This document shows, piece by piece, positions 1-10,109 of a DNA stretch of 64,000 bases (positions within the stretch are counted from its first letter, which is position 1; each line of letters begins with the position of its first letter). The position numbers were made by a program, and so were the translations under genes. Under the pieces are notes generated by a model, which did no database searches, was not told the origin of the DNA, and saw nothing but the letters and a program-made list of their open reading frames with translations. Origin of the DNA: Paramoeba atlantica (lineage: Eukaryota > Discosea); contig CDRNVI010000027.1 of assembly GCA_977017575.1 (NCBI GenBank), positions 62,001 through 126,000 on the forward strand. The letters are read 5' to 3'.

Positions 1-215
1 AGTCGTTTCTTTGCCTACCGGTGCTCTCCTCTGGGTCACTCCACGCGAACACGTTAAACCTGATTCACGAACTTGCAGATGCGTCGCTTACGGACAGGAA
101 CAATGCCATCTTATCATTTAAACTATTGCTACAAGAGCTAAATGAGTCACAAATTTATGCTCAACTGCGAAAGTTCTTAGCAGTAGATACGGAAGCGTCT
201 CAAAAGGCAATTTAA
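1..215 (+). pseudogene. LINE-A 3' end of ORF (cut by window start)
   Basis: The frame opens at base 3 and encodes the last ~70 residues of a LINE-A protein, downstream of the RLE. The visible signature is the GSLHANTLNLIHELADA segment followed by LLLQELNESQIYAQLRKFL, a C-terminal block found in every LINE-A copy here. It is the mirror copy of the end of the 17168-18813 element and differs from it by about one base. The rest lies outside the window. Confidence 0.85.
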
Positions 216-440
216 TACTATGAACATACGATGAGATATTTCTTATATCAATACTACACAGATTTAGATATAGAGCTTACAAAGACGCGTAAACTCTTAG
301 TTTTTTTACCTCCCCATCATAATGGGGGGTAGCGCCAGAACAGAAAACTTTTTAATCTAAGGTGTGAAGATGTTCAAGGGAAAATATTAACCCCTTAACT
401 GATTATATCAGTGTTGTTGTTGTTGTTGTTGAACTATGTT
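216..440 (+). other. LINE-A 3' tail with hairpin and GTT microsatellite
   Basis: No gene is seen. A perfect hairpin (CCCCAT, loop CATA, ATGGGG) lies at 312-327. An imperfect inverted repeat, AAGGG..CCCTT around AATATT, lies near 377-397, and a (GTT) run at 411-431. The AAGGG..CCCTT block recurs near 24551-24580 after another LINE-A 3' end, so it may be a LINE tail or a preferred junction. The mirror copy is 16943-17167. Confidence 0.5.
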
Positions 441-510
441 TGTGCAAAAAAAAAGACAACGGGAAGAGGCTAACACGGCTGGGTACAAGTTCGCGGCAAT
501 GGTAGTAAAA
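441..510 (+). pseudogene. Tiny LINE-B C-terminal fragment
   Basis: About 22 codons read QREEANTAGYKFAAMVV. This matches the post-RLE block of LINE-B proteins (for example QRRDAETAGHDFAAMVV in the 19097-23179 copy). It is flanked by A-tracts and by unrelated DNA, so it is a scrap rather than a gene. A mirror copy lies at 16873-16942 on the minus strand, with one coding difference. Confidence 0.6.
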
Positions 511-557
511 AAAAAATATCAAGAAACTATCATAATACCGAATATTGAATTTCAATA

Positions 558-1481
558 TTATAATTCAAAAAAAAAAAGAAAAAAAAATATGGAACAGATT
601 CTGATTTTGCTTGTCTGCGGAAGGTAAAGGAATCCACTTGAACCTTCGCTGCCTTGGGCTGGTGCATATGAAATCTTGATTTTTATTAGTCCTTTGCGAG
701 ATGTTCTGCCTACGACGACTCCCTTCGATACGTAGTTTGTCGTTTCCTGACGGAATCCCCATTCGATTATGCAAGATGTGCCTTTACCCCACTTTGCTAC
801 GACATTGTGCACATGATCCGGTGCTTTGGAAACGGCGCCCCGATTTGCAAGCTCTTCGATGGCCCCACAATCGCTGTAAAGGGACATCTCGTCACTTTAA
901 TCTTCAGAGAGTTGCTCATCATTTTCGATATCGCGCTGGATCAGTCTTGAGTCTTGAGTCGTTTCGATATCCGACGTTTTTGTTTGTTGTGGGTCGCAGG
1001 CTGATTGGGCGTTTGAAGGCGTGAATCGAAAAGTTTTAGGCTTGATTTTAATGATATTGTCGGAATGCTCGCCGTGTTGTTCGCCATGGCCAGCCCAATC
1101 TTTTGGCAGTGCTACAGATCCTTCTTCGGAGTTCTGGTTTCCCTGGAGGTAATTGGCCTGGTCAGTCCCGTGGTCTGCCCAAATCTTTGAAAGAAGAGGT
1201 TCTCCTCCGACGATTCTGATGCGTGGCGTTTTCTTCGGTTTGGTCGGTGGGGGGGTAGATGCTTTTATTCGAGGTATGCGCGTCTTTGTCGTGGTGGGGG
1301 GAATAGTCTCATCAAAAGTGTCACCCGAAACGTCATTGACTATGCACTTTTTCTCACTGTTCTCTTGGCCCCTCTTGTCTTGCATTCGTGATTTCACTTT
1401 TAGTCTACCTGTTTTCAGGCCCAAGCCTTTCGATGTCTGAGAGTCTGCTCGAGCAAGGCGTGCGTGGGCAAGGCGTGTCAT
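558..1481 (-). pseudogene. LINE-A N-terminal ORF fragment (left arm)
   Basis: Mirror copy of 15902-16825. The start is the ATG at 1481, which follows a T-rich leader and a spliced-leader remnant. The protein begins MTRLAHARLARADS, is Lys/Ser/Pro-rich, has one in-frame stop, and then carries the conserved N-terminal beta-barrel-like block (KAPDHVHNVVAKWGKGTSC ... SRKG ... LPQTSKIRI). It ends abruptly in a poly-pyrimidine run before the RT. No function survives. Confidence 0.75.
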
Positions 1482-1504
1482 AGCGATTAAATCAAAAAAA
1501 AAAA

Positions 1505-1519
1505 AACAAGGTACAGAAA
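1505..1519 (-). other. Spliced-leader remnant, 15 nt
   Basis: Reads TTTCTGTACCTTGTT on the minus strand, directly before the T-tract and ATG of the LINE-A fragment. Mirror copy of 15864-15878. It is 5'-truncated compared with the 33-nt remnants elsewhere. Confidence 0.7.
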
Positions 1520-1768
1520 GCACCCATCACCGAAGAAACAAGCTACAACCACTCGAAAGTGTGTGCTGGTAGACAGACTCATCGCAATGGGCCTGATTTG
1601 GTTATCCATTGGCAAAGCGGAGAAATCTACTACGATCTGACCGTCATTCATGAGCTAGCGCCGTCGCGAATTCAACAAAAATGTGGACGCCTCATTAATG
1701 AAGCCATTAAACGGAAGCAAGCAACGTACGTCGCATCCGGATTGATTCCCGCATTATCTTTTCAGTGT
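1520..1768 (+). pseudogene. LINE-A RLE-domain fragment (left arm)
   Basis: Encodes a short piece of the LINE-A endonuclease: NGPDLVIHWQSGEIYYDLT then VIHELAPS and the K..YVASG block. The GPD...YDLTVIHE spacing is the RLE signature. Both sides are broken, by an SL-headed LINE-A start on one side and LINE-B N-terminal DNA on the other. Mirror copy is 15615-15863. Confidence 0.75.
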
Positions 1769-1883
1769 CGCCTTTCACCAGGTCTTTGTTTGCCTGAAAC
1801 TGGTCCCATGAACCGAGCTTGTGCGCGCCCGCTTCGCGATCAAAGTTGGATTCCTGTTTTGCTTTAGAGCGAGTTAGAACCAT
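1769..1883 (-). pseudogene. LINE-B N-terminal fragment (left arm)
   Basis: Starts MVLTRSKAKQESNFDREA and continues through GSWDQFQANKDLVKG, matching the N-terminus of the LINE-B at 45231. It stops after about 38 codons where LINE-A DNA begins. The ATG lies about 30 nt downstream of two tandem spliced-leader copies. Mirror of 15500-15614. Confidence 0.75.
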
Positions 1884-1915
1884 GGAACGTGAGAAAGATT
1901 AAGAAAAGAATTGCT

Positions 1916-1970
1916 CAACAAGGTACAGAAACTGTATCAACAAGGTACAGAAACTGTAGCTTTATCGTTA
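1916..1970 (-). other. Two tandem spliced-leader copies (left arm)
   Basis: On the minus strand this is a 33-nt SL-like unit followed immediately by its own last 22 nt, both pointing toward the LINE-B start codon at 1883. Identical to 15413-15467 in the right arm. Confidence 0.8.
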
Positions 1971-1989
1971 ACGCCGCTGTTTTTTTCTT

Positions 1990-2215
1990 TTTTTTTCTTC
2001 GTTGCCTTCGCCCACCCCTCGCCACCCCCTTGGTCGCCCTCTGTTGCCCCCTGCATCGCTCTGCCGCGCCGCTTTTCGCCCCCCCACCCACTGCGCCGTC
2101 CCCTTCGCCGCCTATTCCCCCTCCCTCCCTGCTCCCACCTGCGCCACTCTTTCCCTTCCCACTCTTTCCCTTCATCCCCTCTGCTACCCCCTCACGCTGC
2201 ATCTCGAAGAATGGC
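1990..2215 (-). other. Strand-asymmetric G-rich tract
   Basis: The minus strand is a long run of GGGG/GGGA clusters ending in an A-rich stretch beside the SL copies. ORFs across it are low-complexity and share no feature with a known protein. It has many G-runs able to form quadruplexes. Mirror copy is 15168-15393. I see no gene. Confidence 0.5.
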
Positions 2216-2745
2216 GCCGCCCGGTACCGAATATAACAAGGTACTAAAAAACTAGGGTAGGCGTCATTCACGCTTTTCTTTTCTTTTTTCTTTCTTTCTG
2301 CGGCTTGCAACTAGCCCATGATAACGGGGCTAGGGTAACAATTTGGAGAGATACGAGCTTGTTGAAGCTGAGGTTTGGCCTGTTGAAGCTGAGGAGCCAG
2401 TCCGCTCGAGGGGATACCACCCTAGAAGACTTGGTCCGTTGAAGCTGAGGTGCTAAAACCGTTGAAGCTGAGAGTCGACACTCCCAAACTATGCCAGCAA
2501 GCAGGCAAGGGGTCAAGGAGCACTGCTTTTTTCCAGTGTCGGGGTGTGGCGAACCCCACTCTCCTAGCTAATCCAGCTTCCCGCAGCGGACTTTCAGTCT
2601 GCGCGTTAGCTGGATCGGCTTGCATTGGCTCTGTGCTGCAATCCTTTTAGGTCTGCGCATGGGTCGTGCGGGTCGGAGCTACCTTCGGCTCTCTCCGAGG
2701 AGGCAACACCCCGTCTACGGGGTTTTTACCTGAAAAACAAACAAA
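2216..2745. other. Unclassified non-coding DNA with hairpins and 12-mer repeats
   Basis: Holds four copies of GTTGAAGCTGAG on the plus strand between about 2355 and 2475, a GGGGT..ACCCC hairpin near 2540-2570, and a CCCCGTAGACGGGG hairpin at 2710-2725, next to an AAAC/AAAC run. It could be the non-coding end of an unrecognised element or a structured RNA. No convincing ORF is present. Mirror copy is 14640-15165. Confidence 0.4.
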
Positions 2746-3090
2746 CAAACAAACATTTGCCGTCTCAAGTATACATTGCGCCTTATCACCAATTTTCTTT
2801 AATAGATCCGCATTTTCGAGTGTTGTATAACCATCTAGTTGAAAACTGATGCGATGTCGATGCCAAAACTGCCATACGTGCTCGGAGTCTACATGCACCA
2901 CGAAGTCTCCTTCTTGTTGATGTCCGATTGTCAAGGCTTGTAGAAAAGCACGTAGTTCTGCTCGTATGGGGGTTCGATCTTGTTTTGAGAGTTCTTGTTG
3001 CTCTATAAATGTACATCTTATATAGTGGGAAAAGGTCTGGAACCAGAATATTTTCGATGTATAGATGATCATGGGGGCCGAGTTTACTAT
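2745..3090 (-). pseudogene. RNase H domain fragment (left arm)
   Basis: The minus frame reads RTPIRAELRAFLQAL ... VVHVDSEHVWQFW ... ENADLLKKI. This is the order of an RNase H fold: a Glu-containing helix (RAELRAFLQAL), the D-S strand and the N-x-DL-x-x-I segment. No RT is joined to it. Ingi/L1Tc-type LINEs of kinetoplastids carry such a domain after the RT, so a LINE origin is plausible, but a host RNase H pseudogene cannot be excluded. Mirror of 14293-14640. Confidence 0.55.
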
Positions 3091-3112
3091 AGAAGGGGGG
3101 TCGGCCTTTACA

Positions 3113-5766
3113 TGTAAACTAGCTTTAATAGCAGAACAAACATGCATTTTCCTGTCTGATTAAAAACGAGAGGGAGATCATCTCTTTTGGTCCACTGTCT
3201 GAACTTATATGGTGTATTGTTCTTCCTTGTCGGGAGTTAAATATTTTTGCATCTGCAACAGAACTATGTTCCCGTTCAGTTCTTGGAGGTACAGGGCAAA
3301 GTCTTCTAATATATGTTGCCGTGAAATAAGGCAACGATCTGCTAAAGCTGTTAATAGACGTTTTGTATGCTTATGTAGCGCTCCACCCGAAAGGACAGGG
3401 ATACACATGAAACGATCATTCGCAATCATCCCAGAAGTTACGTAACGGTCGCGTTTCTTCGTGATGACTTCGTTCATCATTTTTTGAGGCGTTTTGTTTA
3501 TGTGAGCTGCTGAAAACTCGTGAACTACAGTTAGGTCATAATACATCGGACCGTCTGCCCAGTAGATCATAAGGTCGGGCCCAGATCTGCGGACACTGCC
3601 GCGACAGCTGCGCTGGTGTTCTGTGAGATTTTCCTCGGTTACACTATTCTGGCATCCGGAGCACTGAAATGAAGAAAATTGCCGAGCTTCTTTTTCACAG
3701 GTGAGGCCGCTCTTCAAGCAAAGCTCATAGATGTACCGAACTAAGGCGTGGTGTTTGGTTGTCACATTTACTCCTGCACATTTTGCGCACCCAGGGATAT
3801 GATTTAGTATGGTAGATGACGTAAGGAGACTTTTGCACCCAGGGCATTGAACATCGTCCGGGATTTGTGGGTGGTGTAGTGCGAATCTCGGCATAATCGA
3901 TAATTTGAATGCTGAACTAGGCACTAGACGAGCTTTGGATGTGAGCCAAGCGTATTGACCCTTGTGAGACGCTAGTTTGATGATGGGCGCAAGTGTTTTT
4001 TCCTCTATTAAGGCTTGACGGACCTTGTTGTGGTATTTTGCTTCACTAGCTTGCTCATCGAAATTGATGTAGGGGTCGCGAGAATCACCATCAACCGGAG
4101 TTGGCGCATTCATCGTTTGGGTTGCCCGAGCTGAAGAGGGTTTTCGATGCTCAAGAGCAGCAAATTTTGAAGCGCTGTACGAAGATTCACGTAGTGGTTC
4201 GATGGGGGTGATTCCCAGTCCACCCTTGCGCGTCGGTAGCCAAGATATCTGTCGGTCCGTGAGGTTGCCTAGCCAAGCCTTGAGGGTTTTATTTACTTCT
4301 GCGTCGAAATTAGAGGCCATATCCAGAGTTTGTTGTGGATCATGTACCCGAATGTGGTAACGGTGTCTGATGTTTACGCACTTTGATAGTAGTAGAGTGG
4401 ACACATTGTTGATCCCCATTTTTTTTAGTCTACGAAATGCTGATTGGTGCTTCTGTAGAATCTCACAAAGTTTCTGACTGATACAATCTGGATCACCAAT
4501 GTATGCGCCAAGAATTTTTATGATTTCAAACTCACATCTTATGCCTTGATCGTGTAGTAAATCAGGAAGCTGTATCTTATTCTTCCCTCCGAACCAGACA
4601 CATTTCGTAGGCGCAACTTCTAAGCTGTTCGCCGTCAGGAGTGCACGTAACCGGTCGAAGGCTTTCGCCAGGAGGGTACTGTTTGCTGAGGCCAAGTTGA
4701 TGTCATCAATGAAGGCAAAGATTTTGATTCCAGGAAATTCTTCTGCCAGCGTCTCGAGTATTGGTTGCATCAAAGCGCAAAAGTAGAGCGTCGAGAGAGG
4801 GGAGCCTTGACGCACGCCAGAGGAACTTTGCACCACTCCTGCCAATTTCCCGTCTGCGCCGTAGAAAATAAGCTCGGATGGATCTGCGTACTCAGCTGTG
4901 AACATCCTTCTGAAAGGTCTCAGTGTGGAAAAACCGAAAACACATCTTGATATGTCGTCGCGGGACGGCGAGTTAAATGCGTTACGGAGGTCTACCGAAA
5001 GAATCGCATGCCCTAAGCGATGTAAGTCAGTTAATTCGTGTATTACTTTTTCGCAACCGCTCTTCATCATTACCCCGTATTGGTATGGCGCGAACAGTGG
5101 GGGTAAAGACTTTTCATAGCGCTGAAGAAGAAGTATTTCCGCGAGTTTCAAGATTACCTCACCCATTGCAATCGGTCTGACACCATTGTCCGGTTTCGGA
5201 AGCGCTAGGAGCCTGGCTCGTTTAATTCGGTGCATGATATCTTTGGACAGATTTCCATTTACCAAATCCCTCATCATGTGGCAGAGGCATGAGCAACAGA
5301 TCTCGTCATCGAGAAGAATGCGTAGGATACCGTCCGTCATGCCAGAAGGACCTGGAGCAGCCCCCTTTGCCAGACGTCTGCCTGCTTCTCGCAATTCAAC
5401 GGATGTGACACATGCGATAGCGGGTGCATCGGTGGGGGGTTGGAAACTGCACGGCAATTGTGGGTGAAGAGCCTCTAACTTTGCAAGAGTTTCAGCGTCG
5501 GATAATCGACCTTTTCTTACCTCTATGTCCAGAACCTTTGTTGCTTTGGAGGTGCAACCCTTCAAAGCAAGACGGATAGCTTTTTTTGCCGCACGTATAT
5601 CTGCCTTTTCGAGGTTTTCCTCTGCAGGTGAACACTGCAGGCTTGTTGACTTGTTGACTTTTCTTATTCTGACAACCTTCACTTTTATGTACCTGGGCGC
5701 TGGGGCGCCGCAAGCGACGATCGGAGTGCGCGGAGGATTTCGAGGAAGTAGAGTGCCTTCGGACAC
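3113..5766 (-). mobile_element. LINE-A copy, 5'-truncated, ORF 853 aa (3205-5766)
   Basis: The ORF at 3205-5766 is open. It contains the linker RLAKGAAPGPSG, RT motifs SVDLRNAFNSPSR, SSGVRQGSPLS and the catalytic box AFIDDINLAS, a 'thumb' block (RRLKKMGINNVS ... RHRYHIRVH), a knuckle starting CPGCKSLL and ending HIPGCAKC, and the RLE (RRSGPDLMIYW ... YYDLTVVHEFS). Compared with the 1251-aa full-length LINE-A it lacks about 400 N-terminal residues, so it is a typical 5'-truncated insertion. Its 3' end appears to be AAAGCTAGTTT near 3115, without a poly(A) tail. Its 5' edge abuts the peptide-repeat region near 5745. The first ~25 residues of the ORF may be flanking DNA. Confidence 0.88.
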
Positions 5767-6390
5767 GTCAACGTGGGAATTGTTCGACGAAATCCATGGA
5801 GTTGTTGCACAATTTGTGTGGATCGGTCATTGGAATGACATCAAGTTTATGTTTCTTTCGAGCGCCAAAAGTCCTTTTCTGCTCAGGAAACAGAATGCGT
5901 TGGTGTATTCTCGGGGGGCAGGTTCGCATATCTCGGCAACGGATGTGTCGCAAATAGTTCTTGAGCCTTTAAAATCTCTTTCTGCTCGGACCATGTGCCA
6001 AATCATTCTTTGCGGGTTCTTTGCGCTATGATTTCAACGGATGTCGAAGTGCCGAGGGACAAGTCGACGTGCGTGACGACAGGTACAATTCGTAAAGCTG
6101 CTGCGCAGAGTTTGCGTATTGGACGTTGGGTTAACATCATGTTTGCGTTTCTTTCGAGCGCCAAAAATCCTTTTCTGCTCAGGAAACGAAAATCGGTGTA
6201 TTCTCGATGGACCGGACCGCATCTCTCGGCAGTGGATTTGCAGATAGTTCTTGAGCCTCTAAAATCTCTTTCTGCTCGGACCATTTGTGAATTCGCTCGT
6301 GAGGTTTTCTGCGCCACGACTTCAACGGATGACAACCAGCAGCGACATTCGGGCAACCCAATTCCTCGCGATTTGAAAAGTGAGTGAAGA
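5748..6390 (+). pseudogene. Two-unit peptide repeat region of unknown family
   Basis: Two diverged DNA units about 290-296 bp apart (shared anchors at 5851/6147 and 5971/6261). On the plus strand each encodes FLSSAKxPFLLRK, VYSR, SAxD..QIVLEPLKSLSART. Unit 1 shifts frame near its end and unit 2 runs to a stop at 6387. A related repeat with LLMST..PFTLRQT lies in the SL-headed retrocopy at 26410-26802. I do not recognise the family. It may be a scrap of a host repeat-protein gene caught between two LINEs. Confidence 0.45.
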
Positions 6391-6424
6391 AAGTCAGAAT
6401 CCCCGTTAGGGGGATACGGAGAGA

Positions 6425-6712
6425 TGGGATAGAAGAAGCCTTTTAGAGATGCCTCGTGGCGTTGCAACAGAATGGAACCGCATATTTTTAGCACTGTATC
6501 ACCCATCGCGATTGGTCGTATGCCGTTTTGTGGTTTCGCAAGGGCAATAATTCTACATCGAGTTAATCTGTTGCGTACCGATGCGCATACATCACCATTG
6601 ATGACGTCCCTGAGCATGTGACATAGCGCGGTACAGGATTCGTTGTCGTCGGCTAATAGGCGGAGGATATTCTCACCGAGGCCTGTCGGCCCCGGGGCCG
6701 CTCCAAGACCAC
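6425..6712 (-). pseudogene. LINE-A RT-finger fragment fused to the 3' side of another LINE-A
   Basis: Encodes APGPTGLGENILRLLADD ... LTRCRIIALAKPQNGIRPI ... LLQRHEASLKG, the region before the first catalytic Asp of the RT. It is joined in frame to the C-terminal end of the 6713-9014 piece at a GLG|AAPGPTG junction. Because this segment belongs upstream of the sequence it now follows, the join is a rearrangement, not element structure. Confidence 0.75.
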
Positions 6713-9014
6713 CTTCCTTCACCGGTAACCGAGCCAACGCTTTTTGGTGTATGTCCAGCGGTCCGAACCAAGTATTTAAAACGTCATCTACCTGTTGATC
6801 GAACTGCTTAGTAAGTTCAAAACATTCTTGCGGCCGATGTACCCGGATGTGATATCTATGACGAACATTCACGCATCTCGCAAGCAACAAGAGTGAAATA
6901 TTATTGGGACCCATTGCTTTGAGACGTCGAAAGATGGCTTCATGTTTCTTTAACTTTTCAAGGAGTAAACTGCTCACTTTGTTGGTTTCCCCGACGAAAG
7001 CATCATATATGCTGTCCATATATGCTCGGATCCTGACTTCAGGAAAAAGATCGGCTACTTCAGCTAGGATGGGATGTATTAAGCTACAAAAGTAGAGAGA
7101 TGAGAGCGCTGAACCTTGTCGTACCCCAGATGTGCTTTTGATTGTTGAATAGAGTGTGTTGTCAGCAAAGAAAAGAAGATCAGATGGCTCGGAGTACTCT
7201 AGGAAAAAGAGGCGCATAAATGGTCTGAAAACATCATGCTTTTGAAGAGTTTCTGCAATGGCGATTCTGTTTGGTGTGTTGAATGCGTTAGTGTAATCGA
7301 CTGTGACGATCTTGTGGTCTGCCTCGTATTCTTCTATCAGTTCGTGCACAATTTGCTCACACGCATTCTTTTGTAGTATGCCTCGTTGGAAGGTTTGAAA
7401 GTGCTTTTTAAGCGCGTCTTCATGTCGTTGCAAAAGAATGATGCCACACACTTTAAGGATGGTCTCTCCTATAGCGATCGGGCGCAGTTTATTTATTTGT
7501 TTGGGCAAAGCTACTAATCTGCATCTTGTGAGTCGATCACGCACCGAGTTTGGAATGTCGCCATTGATCACGTCGCGAAACATGTGGCATAAGCAAATGC
7601 TGCATTCTTCATCGTCGGCGAGAAGTCGCAACATCGATTCGCTGAAACCTGTAGGTCCGGGGGAAGCACCCTTTGCCAATTTGCTGGCCGCTAAGAGGAG
7701 TTCGGCTCGTTCAACAATTCCAATGCGCGGAAAGTCAACACTCATCGGCATTTGAGGCGTTTTCCCGGAAGGATGGAGACTTTTTAGAAGAGAAACTTTT
7801 TCTTCGACAGTCAGGGGTGATTGTTTGTGGACGTTATCGAGAATACGCGTTGCTTTGCCTAGGTTTCCTGCTTTTGCCGTTCGTAAAGCATTGCGGATCG
7901 CTCGGCGGTCAGTTTCTAACTCTTCTTGTTCTTCTTGGCTGAGCTTGTCGACGTTGTATTCATATTTACTTTTACTTTTCGGCGCGTGAGTCGTGGCTCG
8001 TGTTCGCATTAGCATTTTCCTCACAGTGGTCAAAGCATCTCTCGGAGCATTTAGGAACCTGTGCCATAGGGTTTCTTTTTCGGACAGAAGTTGTAAACGA
8101 GGATATTCGCGAATTGTCTCTCTGAAAATTGAAACCACATGTACAGCAAAGGACGGTTCTATTTGAGCTAGCGGTGGAAGTGGTTCCATGTCTCTGTGCG
8201 TGTCGGATTCCTTCGTCGTCTCTGACATGCTCTCCGGAAAATTTAGCGTGTTTACTCCTTTGCTTGGTATTCGATTTATCTTCGTAGCACAGATTTGAAA
8301 GACTCGCACTTTGTCAGACTGTGGAAGAAAGAGGTTTCCTTGGGGTCCGGTTTGTCCTTCAGCAGGGGAGTACGCAATCTTTATACGAACCTGACCTTTC
8401 CTTGAGACGCGGGACACTCCTTCGCCGACAGAATAAAAAATTTCTTCTCCGTAGCGGAAGTTCCAAAGGATCTCGCATTGAGTACCGCGGCCCCATTCTG
8501 ATACAATGTCTTGAACTTGGTCTGGCGCTTTCAAACTTCGTGTGCGTGCCAGCTCACTCATACACAGATCGTCGGATGACATTGTTTCAGATGAGGTACT
8601 TAGGCCATCGGTGTCCGCTGACATGTCGTCTTCATTTTGCGGCGCATTTTCAGTTATTTGGGGAGACTTCGATGGCATATCTGAGCTTGTTTGATCCGAA
8701 GGTCGTGAGTCTCCGATGATAACTTTGATTTTCCGTGGTTTTCTTTGTCGTGATTCTTGTCTTGTGATGCATTCTCGCGGTTCGATGTTCATTTCGTCTG
8801 AATTTGTGGAGTTGTCGTGAATGTCGCTGATTTTGTCCATAATCTCGTTTAGACCTTTGCCCTTTAGACTACCTACTTTTCCTTTCCATTTCTTCGACAC
8901 TTGAGGTAGAATTGGTGTAGGGTAGTGTATTTCGTTCCAGTCGCTCTGTGGGTCGATATTGGATTCGTTGGTCGAGCGCTGCTTTGCAAGTTTGGAGCGC
9001 GTTAGCACAACCAT
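6713..9014 (-). pseudogene. LINE-A copy with intact 5' end and internal RT deletion
   Basis: Start is ATG 9014 (MVVLTRSKLAKQR), preceded by a T-tract and a spliced-leader remnant. The longer frame to 9122 only reads back through that leader. The acidic/basic N-terminus is followed by the conserved barrel-like block (LKAPDQVQDIVSEWGRG ... SRKGQVRIKIAYSP ... PQSDKVRVF), then the linker and RT (TVDYTNAFNTPNR, SGVRQGSALSS). At the catalytic box it reads AYMDSIYDAFVGETN: about 80 residues between AYMD and the GAFVGE block are missing, so the RT is dead although the frame stays open. The knuckle and RLE are absent, replaced by the 6425-6712 fragment. Confidence 0.82.
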
Positions 9015-9049
9015 AAAGTTTTTGTAAAGTTTAACGAAAAAAAAAAAAA

Positions 9050-9065
9050 CAACAAGGTACAGAAA
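9050..9065 (-). other. Spliced-leader remnant, 16 nt
   Basis: Minus strand TTTCTGTACCTTGTTG, 36 nt upstream of ATG 9014 and followed by a T13 run. It marks the 5' end of the LINE-A insertion. The next base outward belongs to an interrupted APE-type LINE. Confidence 0.75.
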
Positions 9066-9773
9066 ATTATTGTTACGCCGTAACTTCGCATGAACTCTAC
9101 AGCTTGATGCAAACGGAAACATTTACGTAGAGCAAACTCGTCTGTGGTTTTACACTTTAAAGTATCTACATTCATGGTGCTTACTGCAAACCCCTCTCTC
9201 ATAGCTTTGATCTTGGGTCTCTGCTCTCGGTAGCCACGCCGAAAGCAGGATTTGCGTTTCCGATTACGTTTGCGCAAAGATTTTGGAAGCAGTCCAACTC
9301 TGCCGCCTAGCACATGTATACGATCATCTCTCGGAGGAAACGTGAGAAGGCGCCCATTCATCAAGTCGTACTTGACGAGCCAACCAGACCCATCAAGCGA
9401 TGAGTGAACCACCCCTTCCCAGAGTGTAATACGTTCGTTATAAGCCATACACCAAACAACAGCCACGCGTTTTCCCACAGCCAAAACCTTTGACATCTGT
9501 AAAAGGGCCCGCTGCCGGAGTTTTGTCCCAACCCCCCTCTGCTGTGGAGGCAGAAAAAGGTTGCCCCGACCACACCTGGCCGTCCGAAGTTTGCCACAGA
9601 CTTCCAACACACTTTCGAACGGTCCGGAGGCCTCCGCCATTTTGTACCAACGTATTAATACAAAAAGTGGCGACGGGAATGCCACTCTGGGATGGAAGGA
9701 AACGAAAGCCTACAGCTGCATTGTGTCGCGGAGAATCACTGTTTTTAACACAACTGCGAGTAAACAGAGCCAA
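9066..9773 (-). pseudogene. N-terminus of an APE-type LINE with barrel-like domain
   Basis: A minus-strand reading in two frames. Near the outer end it reads MALFTRSCVKNSD, similar to the LTRSK starts of the other LINEs. The frame at 9685-9002 then encodes AVGKRVAVVW ... LWEGVVHSS ... WLVKYD ... LLTFPPRDDRIHVL, a Tudor/SH3-like pattern. Next comes a basic linker and GFAVSTMNVDTLKCK, the first strand of an APE endonuclease (family pattern T-x-N-x-x-T/S-L). It is cut off at 9065 by the SL-headed LINE-A. The family call is from motif memory. Confidence 0.55.
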
Positions 9774-10101
9774 GCTTGTCGGTCATTTGTTGAGACACGA
9801 TTCCTCGTTTGCCGACGTCATGCTCTGGAACGAAAATGACAAAGCGCGCATAAAGTCTCTGTCCGAGGCTACAGCAGAAGATTTGGGGATAGATGTTGCA
9901 GAAATGTTTGATTTAGCGAAGAACCGTGAGGAATGGAAATTAAAAGTTGAGCGTTTACGGACTCGATTAGAACCTACAGCGACCTACAAGTCACACTCGA
10001 CTCAATCATGTCGTTCAGAAGTTGAAAACATTTTCCGTTCTGAGCGATCAGCTTTGAAAAATGGTCTGCACTACAATTCTATGAGGAGGGTCCTGTGAGC
10101 T
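9764..10101 (+). pseudogene. C-terminal end of an APE/RTE-type LINE ORF
   Basis: The plus frame reads RVNRAKLVGHLLRHDSS ... NREEWKLKVERLRTRL. The R-x-K-L-x-G-H-L-L-R-x-D and later R-x-E-W motifs are the usual C-terminal tail of APE-type LINE proteins. It lies head-to-head with the N-terminal fragment on the other strand, with no RT between, so the two need not come from one copy. It ends at the stop at 10096-10098, followed by a DIRS-2 end. Confidence 0.55.
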
Positions 10102-10109
10102 GGCCAGAG

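Larger units (their letters stand above)
1..4610 (+). repeat. Left arm of a large inverted duplication
   Basis: Base x in this arm pairs with base 17383-x of the right arm, with no net indel from 1 to about 4238. From 4239 to 4609 the partner is 10978 down to 10608, because the right arm carries an extra 2.17 kb. Only a handful of substitutions were seen, for example one residue in each of two shared ORFs, so the duplication is recent. The arm runs off the window start. It holds LINE-A and LINE-B fragments, spliced-leader relics, a C-rich tract, an RNase H fragment and the 3' half of a LINE-A. Confidence 0.93.

Noticed and set aside
411-431. CRISPR-like or functional repeat array
   Set aside because: It is a plain (GTT)n microsatellite; no spacer-repeat structure exists anywhere in the window.
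1989-2310. Proline-rich or glycine-rich protein ORFs over the G/C tract
   Set aside because: Several frames on both strands are open only because of the biased composition; there are no domains and no conserved start.
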